The notes beneath the pieces are model-generated. The model was given only the letters and a program-made list of their open reading frames with translations, was not told the DNA's origin and did not search any database. 64,000 nucleotides of DNA from Cercis canadensis (lineage: Eukaryota; Streptophyta; Magnoliopsida; Fabales; Fabaceae), in contig QAOA01000920.1 of the NCBI GenBank assembly GCA_003255065.1, positions 149,980 to 213,979 on the forward strand. The letters are read 5' to 3'. Shown one piece after another: positions 11,869-24,300 of this stretch; position 1 is the stretch's first letter; every line of letters starts with the position of its first letter. The position numbers and the translations under genes are program-made.

Positions 11869-12308
11869 AAACTGGATCGGTGAGCAAACCGGCGTGGCAA
11901 AAAATGACCCATTGAACCAATCAGACCGCTGGTCGAACTGGTTAAATTGAAGTTTTTTCCAAACTTAAAGATTTATAAAGAAAAAAAATAGAGGATGAAG
12001 CACAAATCATCAAACTTAACTCATAAGTGAAAATCTCAAACTTAAAAATTTAAATAACAAAAAATCAAAAGATATAAACACCTAATCNAAACTGGATCGG
12101 TGAGCAAACCGGCATAGCAAAAAATGACCCATTGAACCAATCAGACCGCTGGTCAAACTTGTTGAATTGAAGTTTTTTCCAAACTTAAAGATTTATAAAG
12201 AAAAAAACATAAAGGATGAAGCACAAATCATCAAACTTAACTCATAAGTGAAAATCTCAAACTTAAAAATTTAAATAACAAAAAATCAAAAGATATAAGC
12301 ACCTAATC
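11869..12308. repeat. Tandem duplication of a 220-bp unit
   Basis: Copy 1 (11869-12088) and copy 2 (12089-12308) both begin with AAACTGGATCGGTGAGCAAA and run through CCATTGAACCAATCAGACCG to CACCTAATC, with a few substitutions and one 1-bp indel. The single N at 12088 lies on the junction. The unit resembles dispersed plant repeats carrying ACCGGT/GAACC phrases. Confidence 0.9.
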
Positions 12309-14857
12309 TATATATATTTAATTTAAAATAGTACCCCATAACAAAATTAGATTGTTCTAATAGCCAACATCTCTTATAAGTTTACATACTCTCAATATAA
12401 TCAAGTTCACAATTTTTAATATAACAAAATTAGATAATCAGAACATATAAATAAATAACCAGATAATCATAACAAGAAGAAAAAANAAAAAAAAAAAAAA
12501 AAAAAAGATGAAGTCACATAATATCAGCCAAACAAATAAATAAACAAGTCAGAAATGTATTCTACAACAATCCAATCATGAAGAGTTGATAACGACGTAT
12601 GCTGGAGGTAGCTAGGGGCAAATTAATTAACAAGTAGCGTTTTCTTTCTTTATTGCTTAATTTCCTTTTATTCTTGATTATCCTTCTTGTGAGTCAATGC
12701 GGCCAACTAGTCTGACTTTGTAGTTTGTAGCAATATTTGAATTCAATTATTTCATTGAAATTTTTTCTATTAAACTCATATTAATTTTATCAAATCACAT
12801 TTTGTGTACGAATTCCTTTTGGCATACAATTTGTGTTCATGCAAAGTTTTGTTAATTTATCATTTCCCCCCACATCTTACATACTAAAAGCACTTTATGT
12901 TTCCAAAAGCGGCGTATTATTTTATTAATTATGTACTCATCCCCACTCTCTTAATGTACTGCACCAAAGTTCTTGCATACAAATATATAAATTGATCTAA
13001 AACTAGTAATAAATACATTTTCAGATTTTCTAGTACTATGCCAAGAAAAAGAAATGGTTTAGTTTTATGAGTTTAACTACTTAGCCGAAATTAAGCATAC
13101 AAGCAATAAAGCTATACGACTCTCCATTTCCGTTGAAGGCAAAGTTTCAAAGATGCCAGTACAAAACCAAATTGATGACTGTACTTTGGCCTAACCTTGA
13201 AGCTAAACACTCTTACTTCCTTCGCCTTTTGATTTTGAACGCAATGTGTTCCAAGTCAACGGGGAACATAACCTGTGGCTTTGACTCGGACAAGATGCTA
13301 TTGTCTATTGCTGAGTAAAACTGAATTCCTTATTCTTAATTTCCAACCACCCTATAAACATCTTAATCGTTTTATAATGATCGGAGTTAACTATCAGAAA
13401 TCGCATAAATTAACTAGCTAGGTTTTATTCACATTACTTATGTATAATAATAATAATAAATAATATTTGTGAAGATTAATGAGAAGGAACTTGTTGGATA
13501 TATTTGGCTTTTGCAGATTTAAAACAGTCAGAGAGATGTAGGAGAAGTAAAAAATACAGATCTAAACGAAGCTTCCTGTGTTTGTGTGCATTTCCGCGTT
13601 GTTTTGCAAAAGGTTTTACTAGGGGAAGTGTGTTCTATTTCTAAACTTGTATAGAATACTCTTAGCACTTCTGAGTCTTCTGATCTGATTTAGAGGTTAT
13701 TGAACCAATTTACTCGTGAAAGAGCGTTGAAGTCAAAATTAAAATATTAGAGACTATTCTCATCTGATTAGCTAACTTTCCATCTTCCTATATATAATGA
13801 TCGATCTTGTCTAAAGCAAAGTAAGCAACCGATTAACCTTTTTATTTAAGAAAACTACTGAAATCAAAATACTCTTTGATAATAACCACTAGTTCTCTTG
13901 CAAACCAAAATTGATAATGAATTCAGTGATGGCTCATTCTAATTGAGAACTTCAACAAAACAGTTTACTGCAAGAATGAAAACTGAATTGTGTTTTTTTT
14001 TTAATTGATTGATAATCACATTTCACTCGTAACTCAAGTAGAAAATGAATTCGGCGACGGCTAGCTAACAGTATAAGATTCTCGATCAACATCTATTACC
14101 AATATCATTGCACCAAAAAATATTTATTTTAAGTATATAAACAGTGAATGTATAGTCTAAGATGCATTTAATTTTTCCTGCAGTCTTGATGAGGAAGGAA
14201 AAAGAAAGAAAGTTTGTCCTCTTATTTTAATGTTTATTAAACATGCATGTAATCCTTGTTCATATATATTCCTATTTACTTTTCATTATTGTTAAATCCA
14301 AATACACGAATATAGGCCATCCATGAACGTCTAGTTAGGTATATTGACTGCGTGCATCATTCCAAATGCATTGCTACCAAAACGATAGGCAAATCTTGAC
14401 CCATGTACATTTTCTAAAACATTTTCAATGTTTTGTTTTGAATTTCTCTATTAGCTTCTTCCTTTTCTTTTTTGTCCAAACAAAAATGTGAATTACTAAT
14501 TTTAGTTATGAAAGTTATCATTGTGGTTATAATTGTTAAAAAGGAACTAAATTAAAATTCTCTTATATTTAAAATTAAATCATCATATTTTTTATAATTT
14601 TTTGAGACCAAATAACAATTTTTTCAAAAACTTATTCACAAAAGAAATAAAATAGAATCATGGTTTGAAATTCGTGACAAAGGATTTCAAGAATTTGGTA
14701 AAGTCTTCTATTAATTTAATCAATTAATTCGCAATGCTCCATTTTGACTTAACATACCTAACCTTACAATACAATACTAATATGTTAATAAGCCACCATA
14801 CGCAATACATGTACACACATACGAAAGCTCTCATTAAAAAGTTCCCTTCTCTTTCCC
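12309..14857. other. AT-rich upstream region of the pectin methylesterase
   Basis: No ORF of note. It has a poly-A run with one N at 12486 and many short A/T tracts. It probably contains distal regulatory DNA of the downstream gene, but no specific element can be supported. Confidence 0.4.
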
Positions 14858-14864
14858 TATAAAT
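14858..14864 (+). promoter_or_regulatory. TATA box of the pectin methylesterase gene
   Basis: TATAAAT, 67-73 nt upstream of the start codon, in a CTTTCCCTATAAATTG context. This implies a 5' leader of roughly 40 nt. Confidence 0.7.
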
Positions 14865-14930
14865 TGAGATTGAATCCACGCTAGCCTAAATCACAAACTC
14901 ACACAAAATATAACTCTTAATTCAGAAACA

Positions 14931-16745
14931 ATGGCTTCTTCCAAGCTCTGTTCCCTCACAAGAATTGCATTTCTGATTCTGCTATCTTTGTTTGCCTATC
15001 TAGCTTCTGCAGACGCCACCACTCCCAGTCCCAGCACATCTGTCTCTACTGGAACTGTTTGCCAATCTACCCCTGATCCATCTTATTGCAGATCAGTCCT
15101 CCCTCCCCAAAACGGCAACGTTTACGACTATTGCAGGATTTCAGTTAAGAAGTCATTATCCCAAGCCCAAAAATTCTTGAACTTGGTTGACAAGTACCTC
15201 CGGCGACAGTCTACGTTGTCTATCTCCGCCGTCCGCGCACTGGAAGATTGCCGGACACTTGGAGAGCTGAACTATGATTTCCTTTCAAGTTCGTTTCAAA
15301 CTGTGAACAAGACAGCGAGGTTTCTCCCAAGTTTGCAAGCAGACGATATCCAAACTCTGCTAAGTGCAATCTTAACCAACCAGCAAACCTGCTTGGATGG
15401 CCTTAAAGACACCGCTTCCGCTTGGAGTATCAGAAGTGGGCTTTCTGTACCTCTTTCTAATGACACCAAGCTCTACAGTGTCTCTCTGGCTCTATTCAAA
15501 AAGGGGTGGGTTCGCAATACTAAAATGAAACTCAATGCAGCTGGGTTGCCAAGGACAAATAATAGGAAACTAATTGGATTCCGAAATGGCCATTTGCCCC
15601 TTAAGATGTCAACCAGAACCCGTGCCATCTACGAGTCTGTGACTCAAAGAAACCTGCTTCAAGCCACCGTGGATGAGGATGTTCTGGTCAAAGACATGGT
15701 GACGGTGAGTCAAGATGGAAGTGGAAACTTCACAACCATCAATGACGCCCTTGCCGCAGCTCCAAACAGGTCTTCGTCAGACACTAGTGGCTACTTCCTC
15801 ATCTATGTCACAGCGGGTGTCTACGAAGAATACGTGTCCATTGATAAGAAAAAGAGGTACCTCATGATGGTGGGAGACGGCATCAACAAGACAATCATCA
15901 CAGGGAATCGTAATGTCGTTGATGGCTGGACAACCTTCAAGTCCGCAACATTTGGTAATTATTTTATTTCGATTTTCTCACCAATAAATTTTCAACCTTA
16001 AATAACCTGACTGAAGAAGTTTTTTCTATTTGGTGTCATTATGAATGTTTCAGCTGTGGTTGCTCAAGGATTCGTGGCCGTGAATATGACTTTCCGTAAC
16101 ACTGCCGGGCCAAGCAAGCACCAAGCTGTTGCAGTTCGGAATGGAGCTGATTTGTCCACGTTTTACAGCTGCAGCTTCGAGGGGTACCAGGATACCTTAT
16201 ATGCACACTCTCTTAGACAATTCTACAGAGAATGTGACATTTACGGAACAGTGGATTTTATTTTCGGAAACGCCGCAGTTGTTTTCCAAAACTGCAACCT
16301 ATATCCCCTTCTACCCATGAGTGGACAATTCAATGCCATTACTGCTCAAGGCCGAACCGACCCGAATCAGAATACGGGTACTTCGATCCATAATTGCGCC
16401 ATTAGAGCTGCTGATGATTTAGCTGCTAGCAATGGAGCAGCTGCAACTTATTTGGGAAGGCCGTGGAAGGAGTACTCAAGGACGGTTTATATGCAGACAT
16501 TCATTGATAGTGTGGTGGATGCTGCGGGTTGGCGTGCATGGAATGGTGATTTTGCATTAAGCACATTGTATTATGCTGAGTTTAATAACAGTGGTCCCGG
16601 GTCGGACACATCTAAACGGATCACATGGCCGGGTTACAATTTGATTAACGCTACGGATGCCGCTAACTTCACGGTCTCTAACTTCTTGGTAGGGGATGAT
16701 TGGTTGCCCAAGACAGGAGTTGCCTACGATAGTAGCTTAATATGA
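14931..16745 (+). CDS. Pectinesterase with N-terminal PMEI pro-domain
   Basis: Type I pectin methylesterase: it removes methyl esters from wall homogalacturonan, allowing Ca2+ crosslinking or pectate lyase action. Exon 1 is 14931-15954 and exon 2 is 16054-16745; the 99-nt intron (GTAATT...TTTCAG) restores F|AVVAQGF. The product is 571 residues, normal for the family. Residues 1-28 are a signal peptide. The PMEI-like pro-domain (about 42-190) has paired cysteines, and RKLI (212) and RNLL (240) are candidate subtilase cleavage sites. The catalytic domain has GNFTTI (265), Q365, Q387 and D388 in YQDTLY, D409 in DFIFG, and R477 in LGRPW, so all expected active-site residues are present. It looks functional and is the only intact host gene in the window. 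The neighbours are unrelated repeats. Confidence 0.96.
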
Positions 16746-17079
16746 TGACTACGATAGACTTTGTTTTTCTTTGCTTCTTTAATTTCATTTCTATTTTTTG
16801 TCCTTCATTGATAGAATAAACACTTAAGAAAGTGATCATTTGTAACACCATGAGTAACCCCCACCCAAATGTACACAGGGTATATGACAATTCTAAGTTA
16901 TATTTTATTTAATTTTATTTTTTACAGAAAAAACGATTGGGTCATTTGAAATAAAAATGCACTACAATCTTTTAAGCAGTTAGTTTCTAATTTACATAAT
17001 TAATTAACTAATGACGGACAGCTGTGGTAACCGCTGATTTTGACTTCCATTATAAGGATTATGTTGTTTTCCATACTTG
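16746..17079. other. 3' flank of the pectin methylesterase
   Basis: AT-rich. TTTCATTTC and TTGATAGAATAAAC phrases lie within 80 nt of the stop and could serve the 3' end. Nothing else is seen. Confidence 0.35.
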
Positions 17080-17580
17080 TGAAAGGTGCTAATCTTCCTT
17101 TTGAGAATGTATGTATGCTCCTAGAGTGGGGGTGAATATGAGATTAAAATAATATAGAGCAAATCACCAATTAAAACTTTTTCTGTAAGAACCAGCTTTT
17201 AAATAGGAACTAGTTTTAACCTAGTTCTTTAGCAACCTAGAAAACTAAACAAAAACAAATTTAGATTTTGAAGCACATGAATATCTCGCATAGAATCACC
17301 AAGAAACATATCCAAAAATTCAAGGACCATATAAGAACAAATAAACTACTTAATTAAGGCATAGAATCAGCTTAAAACTAGATTTTCAGCAAGCTGAATT
17401 CATAACCAATTTATCATGCATGAAACTAGTTTATGCAGGAGATAGCAAAAATAGAGAGAATAGGGAGAAGAGATTTAGTCAAATGATTTATAGTAGTTTG
17501 GCTAAACAATGCCTACGTCCACTCTCTCAAGGCTAGGGTTCTACTAGCAACAATGTCATTTGTCCAAACTTTTCTAAGGT
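17080..17580. mobile_element. Possible SIRE-type Copia LTR remnant
   Basis: CCTAGAGTGGGGGTGAATA near 17120 resembles the polypurine tract plus LTR start common in SIRE/Maximus Copia elements. About 400 bp on, GTAGTTTGGCTAAACAATGCC and CCACTCTCTCAAGG resemble phrases in such LTRs. No coding domain adjoins it. The identification is from memory of the phrases only. Confidence 0.35.
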
Positions 17581-18154
17581 TTTATAATCCTTGATTTATA
17601 AAAAGCTAACCAGAAACTCTCTAAGAACTGGTTTTATAAGAGATCACCACAAAACTCTCTCCAACTAGTTTTATACGAGCTCACCAAAAAACTCTTTTCA
17701 CTGGTTTCTTAAGAGTTTACCAAAAAAACTCTCTTTCTCTTACAAAGAAAGCAAATGTCACACCCAAATTTGTCACCAGAAATCTGTTACAAAAATCCCA
17801 AAAGACATAGCCCCAAAGATAACAACTTTCACAAGAAATATAACAATAACTTACAGAGTTGACAGAAGAGTATGAAACTAGTTGTATGACAAAATATAAT
17901 TCTTGCTTGATAGCTTATCTTCTTTTCTATTTTTCTCTTCTTTTCTTCCAGACCTTGGGTCTTCCAATTTATAGCAGAGAGGAGGTAAAATATGATCGTT
18001 GCCTGATTGGAATAAATCTTTAATGTTGATTGCTGGTCATTGAATCAAATGTTAGAATATCACTTTGATTGCAGCAATAATTCCTCCTTTATGAATTTTC
18101 CTTACTTAAGAAAATTTCCCTTTTTAACTTGCTGAATTTTCTCCTATTTGAATT
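17581..18154. other. Unassigned repeat-like DNA
   Basis: Contains repeated ACTCTCT/CTGGTTTTA phrases near 17620-17740 and no gene. It is probably the decayed continuation of the elements on either side. Confidence 0.3.
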
Positions 18155-18500
18155 TTGAATTTGGGCTTCCTTCCAATGGCTTGAAACCAATTGGTAGAGT
18201 GTGCAACCAACTCTTAGCCTTGTCCCTTAGTGAGAATGGGAACAATCTAACTCTAATGGCGTCATTAGTAACACCATTGTGCTTGAATGTGTCACAAATT
18301 TCAAGAAAACTTGTTATATGGACATTAGGATCTTCACTAGCTAACTCACTGAATCAATTAGCTTGCACCATTTGAATAATAGCCATCTTGATCTCAAAAT
18401 TTTTAGCTTGGATTGTTGGCCTCCTTATACTAGAAAGAGTTTCTAGAACTATAGGCAAAACATAGTCTCTAAGTGCTCTAGTGTCCTCTGATCCTTCCAT
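18155..18500 (-). pseudogene. 5' part of gag of an older Athila-type element
   Basis: A minus-strand frame from ATG at 18498-18500 starts MEGSEDTRALRDY and continues through IIQMVQAN, then FSEL, EDPNVHITSFLEICDTF, NDAIRVRLFPFSLRDKAKSW. This parallels the gag of the array units (EDPNGHIANFLQICDT; DDAIRLRLFPFSVRDKARSW). One Gln codon is TAG. The frame dissolves left of 18155. It is the coding start of the element whose primer site and LTR lie at 42878-44010; the array is inserted into the leader between them. Confidence 0.85.
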
Positions 18501-18596
18501 AGTATGTTACAATTGTTTGGAGGCCTCTATTTTCTCCTTTCAAGATTGTCTAATACACAAAGGAAAAAACACCAAAAAAACAAAGCAAGAGCAAAA

Positions 18597-18601
18597 GTAA
18601 C
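18597..18601. repeat. Target site duplication, left (GTAAC)
   Basis: GTAAC directly before the TGATGGG end of the first LTR. The same five bases follow the last LTR at 42806-42810. Confidence 0.92.
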
Positions 18602-20181
18602 TGATGGGATTTTTTTCGGCAAGTGTACCGGGCCACACAAGTAATATAATAGTGAGTAGAGTATCATTCCCACGAGGATTAAGGCTAGCAACTACCAATT
18701 TCACCAATAAAGATTCTATTTGGAAAGATAAATGGTTTGGATTGAAAGCAGCCCAAGAATGAGCAGCTGCAATTAACTAAGTAACAAACTAAGTAACAAA
18801 ACTCGAACAATATTGTAACAATCTTTAAGAAACAATCTAAATGTGAAATTGATAATAAGAATGAGAAAGGTTAAGGGTTGATTTCATTCACTTGCAAATT
18901 CGATTCCCTCATAGACAAGGTAATCTCAGAAACAATACTGAACTACTTATTTCAGTTACAATTCCTTTGTTGTTGGTTCATTTCCTTAATGTGATTGAAC
19001 CCAATTCCTTGGTGAAACAATCCTCTCTATACCAATTACTTGTCCAATTCCTTGACACAACTAATTAATATAGGTGATTTGGTTCTAGGAAATTAATCTA
19101 ATACCACTTAAACGAAGTTATCTATTCCTAGATTAACTCAATTTAGGAAAGAATTTACAGAGCACATTCGGATCTTACTATTCCTAGTATTGAAACGAAT
19201 CTTTTAACCATTCAAATGGTAGCAAAGCATTTAAAGACATTAATAACAGTAAATTCTATTCAACAAAAGGAGTTGTACTAAAACAAGTTTATTCAATCTT
19301 GAAACCTCATTACAATTGAATTACATCAAACCCCTAACACTAAGAATTTAGCTACTCATACTTGAATTCAATAAAAGCAAATAGGTAAGGTTCAACATGA
19401 GATGAAAAGAAGAAGAAGAAGAAGAAACTCTATGACGATCCAGTCGCAATTGCTCCCCTTCCTCCTCTAGTTCTTCTGCTCCTTTTCTTCCCAAGTACGG
19501 CCTCCTTTGACACATGCATCAGATTTCCTTTTATACTTGTGCAGAATTAGGTCATTTGGTCAAAAATAGCTCGAACACGGCTCTGACACGGCCGTGTTTC
19601 TTTTTTGGACCTGGGCGTGTCACTTATGTTGCATTTCTGGTCATTGAACACGGGCTCATACACGGCTGTGTTCTTTTCTGGTCCTAGCCAGTGTCGCTTA
19701 GACATGGCCCGTGCTCTCCTCTGGTCTGGACGTGTCCTTTCTTTGTAGCCTCTGCCTGTTCAACACGGCCTATCACACGGCCGTGTTCTTCTCTTGCCTT
19801 GACCATGTTTGCCCTTAGACTTAGTCTTTGTTCTCTTGAACATTCTGCTTGATCAACACGGCCTTGAACACGGCCGTGTCTGTTCTTGTCTGAGGCCGTG
19901 TTTGTCCATAAGCTTGAGCAGCAATCTCTGGATGTTAGACACGGGGTACACACGGCCGTGTTCCTGCCCGTGTCTACCTAAAAACTTGGTGTAAGGTTGC
20001 TTTCCTTGCCATTTTCTCTATGGATTGCTTCCAGATTCTTCTCATATCCTGATTACCCATCTTTGTACCTGTCAAAGCCAATTTATGGATTAAACACCAT
20101 GTTTAGAGAGGATTTGCTCACAATGCAGGTAAGAATTCAGTATTAAAGCATGAATTTTATAGTCCTAAAAGACAAGTATCA
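18602..20181 (-). repeat. LTR 1 (3' LTR of left unit)
   Basis: 1580 bp. The plus strand runs TGATGGG...AAGTATCA; the coding strand begins TGATACTTGTC and ends CCCATCA. Four exact ACACGGCCGTGT palindromes lie at 19586, 19775, 19868 and 19950, with one mutated copy near 19660. A TATAAAA box sits 20-26 nt inside the coding-strand 5' end (20155-20161). A short (GAA)n tract lies near 19410. Confidence 0.94.
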
Positions 20182-20198
20182 AATTCCCCCACACTTAT
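20182..20198 (-). promoter_or_regulatory. Polypurine tract of left unit
   Basis: The coding strand reads GTGTGGGGGAATTT directly before the 3' LTR, the position and composition expected of the plus-strand primer. Confidence 0.85.
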
Positions 20199-21087
20199 AC
20201 ATTTGCTTGTCCTTAAGCAATGAAAACTGGAACATGTGCCTTAGGTGCTCTCCCTGGACAGACAATTCCATTTCTACAAAAAATTATGCAAGGCACCCTA
20301 CAATGAGCAGCTGCATTATTCAGTTTCTATTTCAGTTTATGGACTCAGTCATCGCTTAACAGTTTGCCTTAGCTACACTCTTAGTATTTAGAAAGAATTA
20401 CCCTGTGCTTATTACTCTATTCTAATAATAGGCAAAAAATAACAATACTCAAAGCTAAGAACTCAAGTATTATTCTTTTCTCTTTTTTTTTTTCTTTTCT
20501 TTTCTTGCATAGTTAGGGGTCCTAGGATGTGGTGTCCGGCCATTGCCTGCGACCCACATTCAACTAGTTATGCTTCATTGGCATACTCATATCCTTCTCC
20601 AGTTTCAGGCACAGAAGGTAGAGGAGCAGAGCCCCACTATGCTCATAATGGATCACCACTCGAAATCAAATAATGATTTTTTTTTTAATAGCATTAATAA
20701 GCAAAGAAAAACCAGTATTCAGCACAGGGTATTCTAACTACAAACTTCAAGTTTAGCAAGTATAAATTAATTTCTAGCACTCCTAAGTCCATTATACTTC
20801 AATAGTTACTTCCTAATGCAGCAAGCCTCAAAGTAGACTACTAAGCATAAAAACTTAAGTACACTTCAAAACCAGTTATCCAGGAGATTCCAGAGGTACA
20901 TTATTCCCGTTCTACATGCCAGAGGACTCACATGTATATACTTAAGAAATTCTACCCCCCCCCCCCAACACTTAAATCATGCATTGTCCACAATGAATGA
21001 CACACAAATAAATGGTGAATGCAGAAATAGAATCAAACAGGCATTGAAATATAAATGAATGAAAAGAAAATGAGAAAATAGTTTAAA

Positions 21088-22623
21088 CTACTCCCTGGAA
21101 GGTGCTTCAGAAGGTTGGTCGGTGGATGGTGGAGAGTCGGACCGTGGAGGTCGGGATGAGGTGCGCGGCGGCCGAATCTGCTCCACTGCCGGTGTGATGT
21201 CGGCATCGTCCGCTGGATCCTGAAAGGTGGGCGGACGAGGTGGAGGTGGAGGCTGGAGTCCCAAGGACTGACACATCATCTGTAGAGTGGATTGCACCCA
21301 CTGGTGATGTGCCAGCTCATAGGACATCCACTGATGCCTATGATGTCTCTCCCGCCGGTTGTCCAGGATTAGGCGGTTGACTCAGGTTCTGGTGCCATCT
21401 ACTTCAACTTCGATCCGAGTCAACTGCCTTTCGAGGGTTGTTGGTTTCCTATCTTCCTCGTCAGCTTCGGCGGACGGGATAGTAGGAGATGTTTGTGTCG
21501 GGGAAGGTGCGGATGTGCTTGGCCCCGCTGCCAGTGGTTCTTCAGATGGTGGTGGTGCATCGCTTACCGGGGCCTCCATTGCTGGCTCCTCAACTGGTGG
21601 ACTGCCAAGTACCGCTCGTGGTGGAGCACCGGCTAAAGCAAAATATGTGTCCTGGCCGTCTGTGCGGCGCTCCACCATCCCCGTGGCTCTGAAGGTGTCC
21701 ATGCCCTGCGGCAACAATCGACAGGCGACCATGAGGGTGGACTCGTCACCCAACACATCTAGGTGGTGAGCGAGGTGGGTAATGATTGAACTTCCGCCTA
21801 TGGCTCCGAAGTTGCCTCGTTGGAGATAGCCCTTGATTAACTGGATGAAGGCATATCCCAGGTGGCAATGTCCCTTCTCCTTGATGCATTGGAGGTAGAA
21901 GAGGTCCCTCTTACTCACCACGCCTGTGCTCTCCCGTCTGGCGTTCAATGAGTGCACCAGCAACTTGTGGATGTATCTGAGTGCTGGTGACCGGAGGGTG
22001 GATGCCTTGGACCGTTTGGCTTCGTAAGTGGCTTCAGTGCTCACTTCTAACTAGCATTCTGCCGGGTCTTTGCTGGTAAAGGACCAGTCCAGCAAGAATG
22101 TGTTCTCTGGTCTGATTGCTGTAGACGGTTGTCCAGCTAACCCTGCCGCCTCAGTGAATTCCTCCAGGTTCATGCTATGCATGAACGAGCCGAGACGGAA
22201 CCTGATAGAGTCTGGCTCATACCACGTCGTGTTGGTAGCTGTGAAGGTGGTGTTGATCTCTACAGCTGCAAGAAACTCCGGGGTGAGTTCTCTGTATGCC
22301 GGTTCCTGGAGCTCGAAGACATTTCCCCACTGTCCTGGACTGAGGAGTTGGCGAATGTCCTCGTCAATTCCTAGCTCCTGCAACACTAGCCATACTGGGT
22401 ATCGACTAGGTTCAAACGACTTTGTTGAGAGCTTGGCTAGCCGCTCCTGGTGCTCAGCCCCTTGGAATCTGAGGAATGGATGAACTGAAGTGTCGATGGC
22501 TCCTGATCTTCTCTTCTTAACAGGTGGAGAAGGTGACTCTGGGGGGTTTGGACAGTTCTTCCTCGTCTTCAACTTCTCCCGGCGTGGTTGAGCATCATCA
22601 GTGCGCTTTGTCATGTTGGTGTC
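21088..22623 (-). pseudogene. Extra ORF downstream of integrase, left unit
   Basis: Sense-oriented ORF between integrase and the 3' LTR, about 510 codons from ATG at 22612-22614 to the stop at 21088-21090. It is interrupted by TAG at 22051-22053 (a Trp codon in the sister copy) and TGA at 21382-21384 (an Arg codon there). It has a basic N-terminus (KKRRSG), a globular middle with phrases such as SFEPSRYP and LTPEFLAAVEI, and a Pro/Ser/Glu-rich tail. It resembles plant proteins annotated as Athila ORF-1, from memory. I see no signal peptide or membrane segment, so it is not obviously envelope-like. A strong splice acceptor (TTTTCACAG) ends at 22624, just upstream of the ATG. Confidence 0.75.
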
Positions 22624-23450
22624 CTGTGAAAACAAATTCAGTAAGTTACCAAACATGGACAAATGAACACACTATAGTGGTACCAAAAACAAAACATGTA
22701 TGCAAATTCAACTGAAATGCTAATTCCCACATGTTTACTAACCCAACATAACTCTAACAGCAAGAATTCAACAAAGACTTATACACAAGGCAACAGGGTA
22801 GTAAAATTGAAATTCAGTATACCAATTCAGTACCTCACATTATCTCTCTAATCCCATCTCATTTTCATAATTCCAATTCCTAACATCAGATATTTAACCA
22901 AGTCATCACCATCAATTTCCCTACTAACAATTAAACAAAATCAGGTTCCTCAACAAAGATTTATTCTTTGGTCATAGTACAGTATAATTCAACCTCAATT
23001 CCTACAGTGCTTGACAAGAAAATCAGATAATCCACAAATCCCTGAATCAATTTCCAAAGCAATGATCATTACCAGAGAAAGAGACACAACCCATACATTA
23101 ATTTTCAAGTGAATTAACAAATTCCACAGGATAAATGTCCCTAACAAACTACTTACAGTAAATTAACTGAATTTACAGCATGAAATTACAGTGGTGACAG
23201 TAATGAGAATTGAAGATAATAGTATTGTTTACCAAATTTCTCAACATTAGCAGATTCCCAAAAGCAATAGCAATCAATAGCAATGCTAAGGAACACTAAT
23301 TGCAGAAAGATAAACCAATTCCAAAACACCCTACATGCCCTAAAATCAAATGCAGCAGTAGCATTTTAATCAAAACAGGTAAAGCTCAACAATACTCCTC
23401 AATCAAAACAGGTAGAAGTGATAAACTAAACATGAAGAATGAATGCATAC
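22624..23450 (-). other. Candidate intron upstream of the extra ORF, left unit
   Basis: The coding strand has a donor CAG|GTATGC with its first base at 23450 and an acceptor TTTGTTTTCACAG ending at 22624. The interval is AT-rich, 827 nt, without an ORF. The sister copy has the same sites and the same length. Splicing would place the ORF's first ATG nine nucleotides into the downstream exon. Confidence 0.5.
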
Positions 23451-23689
23451 CTGTGGGGTGAAGCAAGGAATGAGCAGAAATTGAAATTGTGAGAACTTTA
23501 GAAAATAACAGAGAATGCTGGTGTGGGGTGGTGTGGAAACTTGATTCAAGCAAGAAACTGGGGTTTTGAGGAGAGGAATTGGCCGAAAATGATGGTAGGA
23601 TGCTTAGAATAGCTATGGATTTGAGAGAGACTGAGAAAAAAGGGATTTTTGAAGTGATTGAATGGCCCTCGAACTGAGCTTTTAAAGTT

Positions 23690-24130
23690 TTCTGAGTGAC
23701 ATGCCCACAACACGGCCGTGTTATGTGGGTGTGTCATGCTTTAAGGGAGAGACACAGGGAGAACACGTAGGGTGTTTAAGTGACACGGGGGTGATGTTTA
23801 AATGACACGGGCGTGACCTCCCCATGTCTCAGGCCATGTCCAAAGTGAGAATATTTCAATTAAGTGACACGGTCACAACACAGCCGTGTTAGTGACCGTG
23901 TTCGTGATATGGCAAAATTAAATACTTACCTGAGACAACACATGGGCGTGTCTATTGACAATTAATTCTAGGTAAGTGACACGGGGATGAACACGGGCGT
24001 GTCAGAGACCGTGTCTGCCTATTGGATTCCTGTGAGAGTTGCATGCTCACTGCCACGACCATGTGTGTGCCTGTGTATCTCCTCTGAGCTCTCTGTATGG
24101 TGAACACGGGCGTGTCACTGGCCGTGTTCT
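23690..24130 (-). repeat. Palindrome-rich spacer, left unit
   Basis: Dense ACACGG/CCGTGT words, with one exact ACACGGCCGTGT at 23710-23721 inside a degraded 40-nt palindrome (23696-23735). It lies between the integrase stop and the candidate intron. Many copies show C-to-T changes relative to the right unit. Confidence 0.8.
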
Positions 24131-24300
24131 CTCCTGATATGCCAAAAACAAAACTTAATGAACAAAAATGACAAAAATGAAGATGAAAAACAAAGACACA
24201 ATAAAAACAACTAAAAGTAAATAAGGACAAAGGGTTAAAAACTTGGGTTGCCTCCCAAGAAGCGCTTAATTTAAAGTCCTCAGCTGGACTATCTCGGAGA

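Noticed and set aside
13133..13318. 61-residue ORF on the plus strand
   Set aside because: No domain, AT-rich surroundings and no gene context; likely chance.
15955..16053. Exon 1 readthrough giving a 356-residue truncated pectinesterase
   Set aside because: Consensus GT...AG sites join the two parts exactly at the conserved F-AVV junction.
19684..19994. ORFs on both strands in the LTR with repeated Arg-Pro-Cys or Gly-Arg-Val words
   Set aside because: They are translations of the ACACGG/CCGTGT palindromes, repeated in all three LTRs, and not protein genes.
21088..22662. Envelope protein
   Set aside because: No signal peptide, transmembrane segment or cleavage site is seen in either copy.
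22612..22662. Start of the extra ORF at 22662 (MSMFGNLL...)
   Set aside because: This upstream stretch contains a strong splice acceptor and looks like intron sequence; the ATG at 22612-22614 is preferred.
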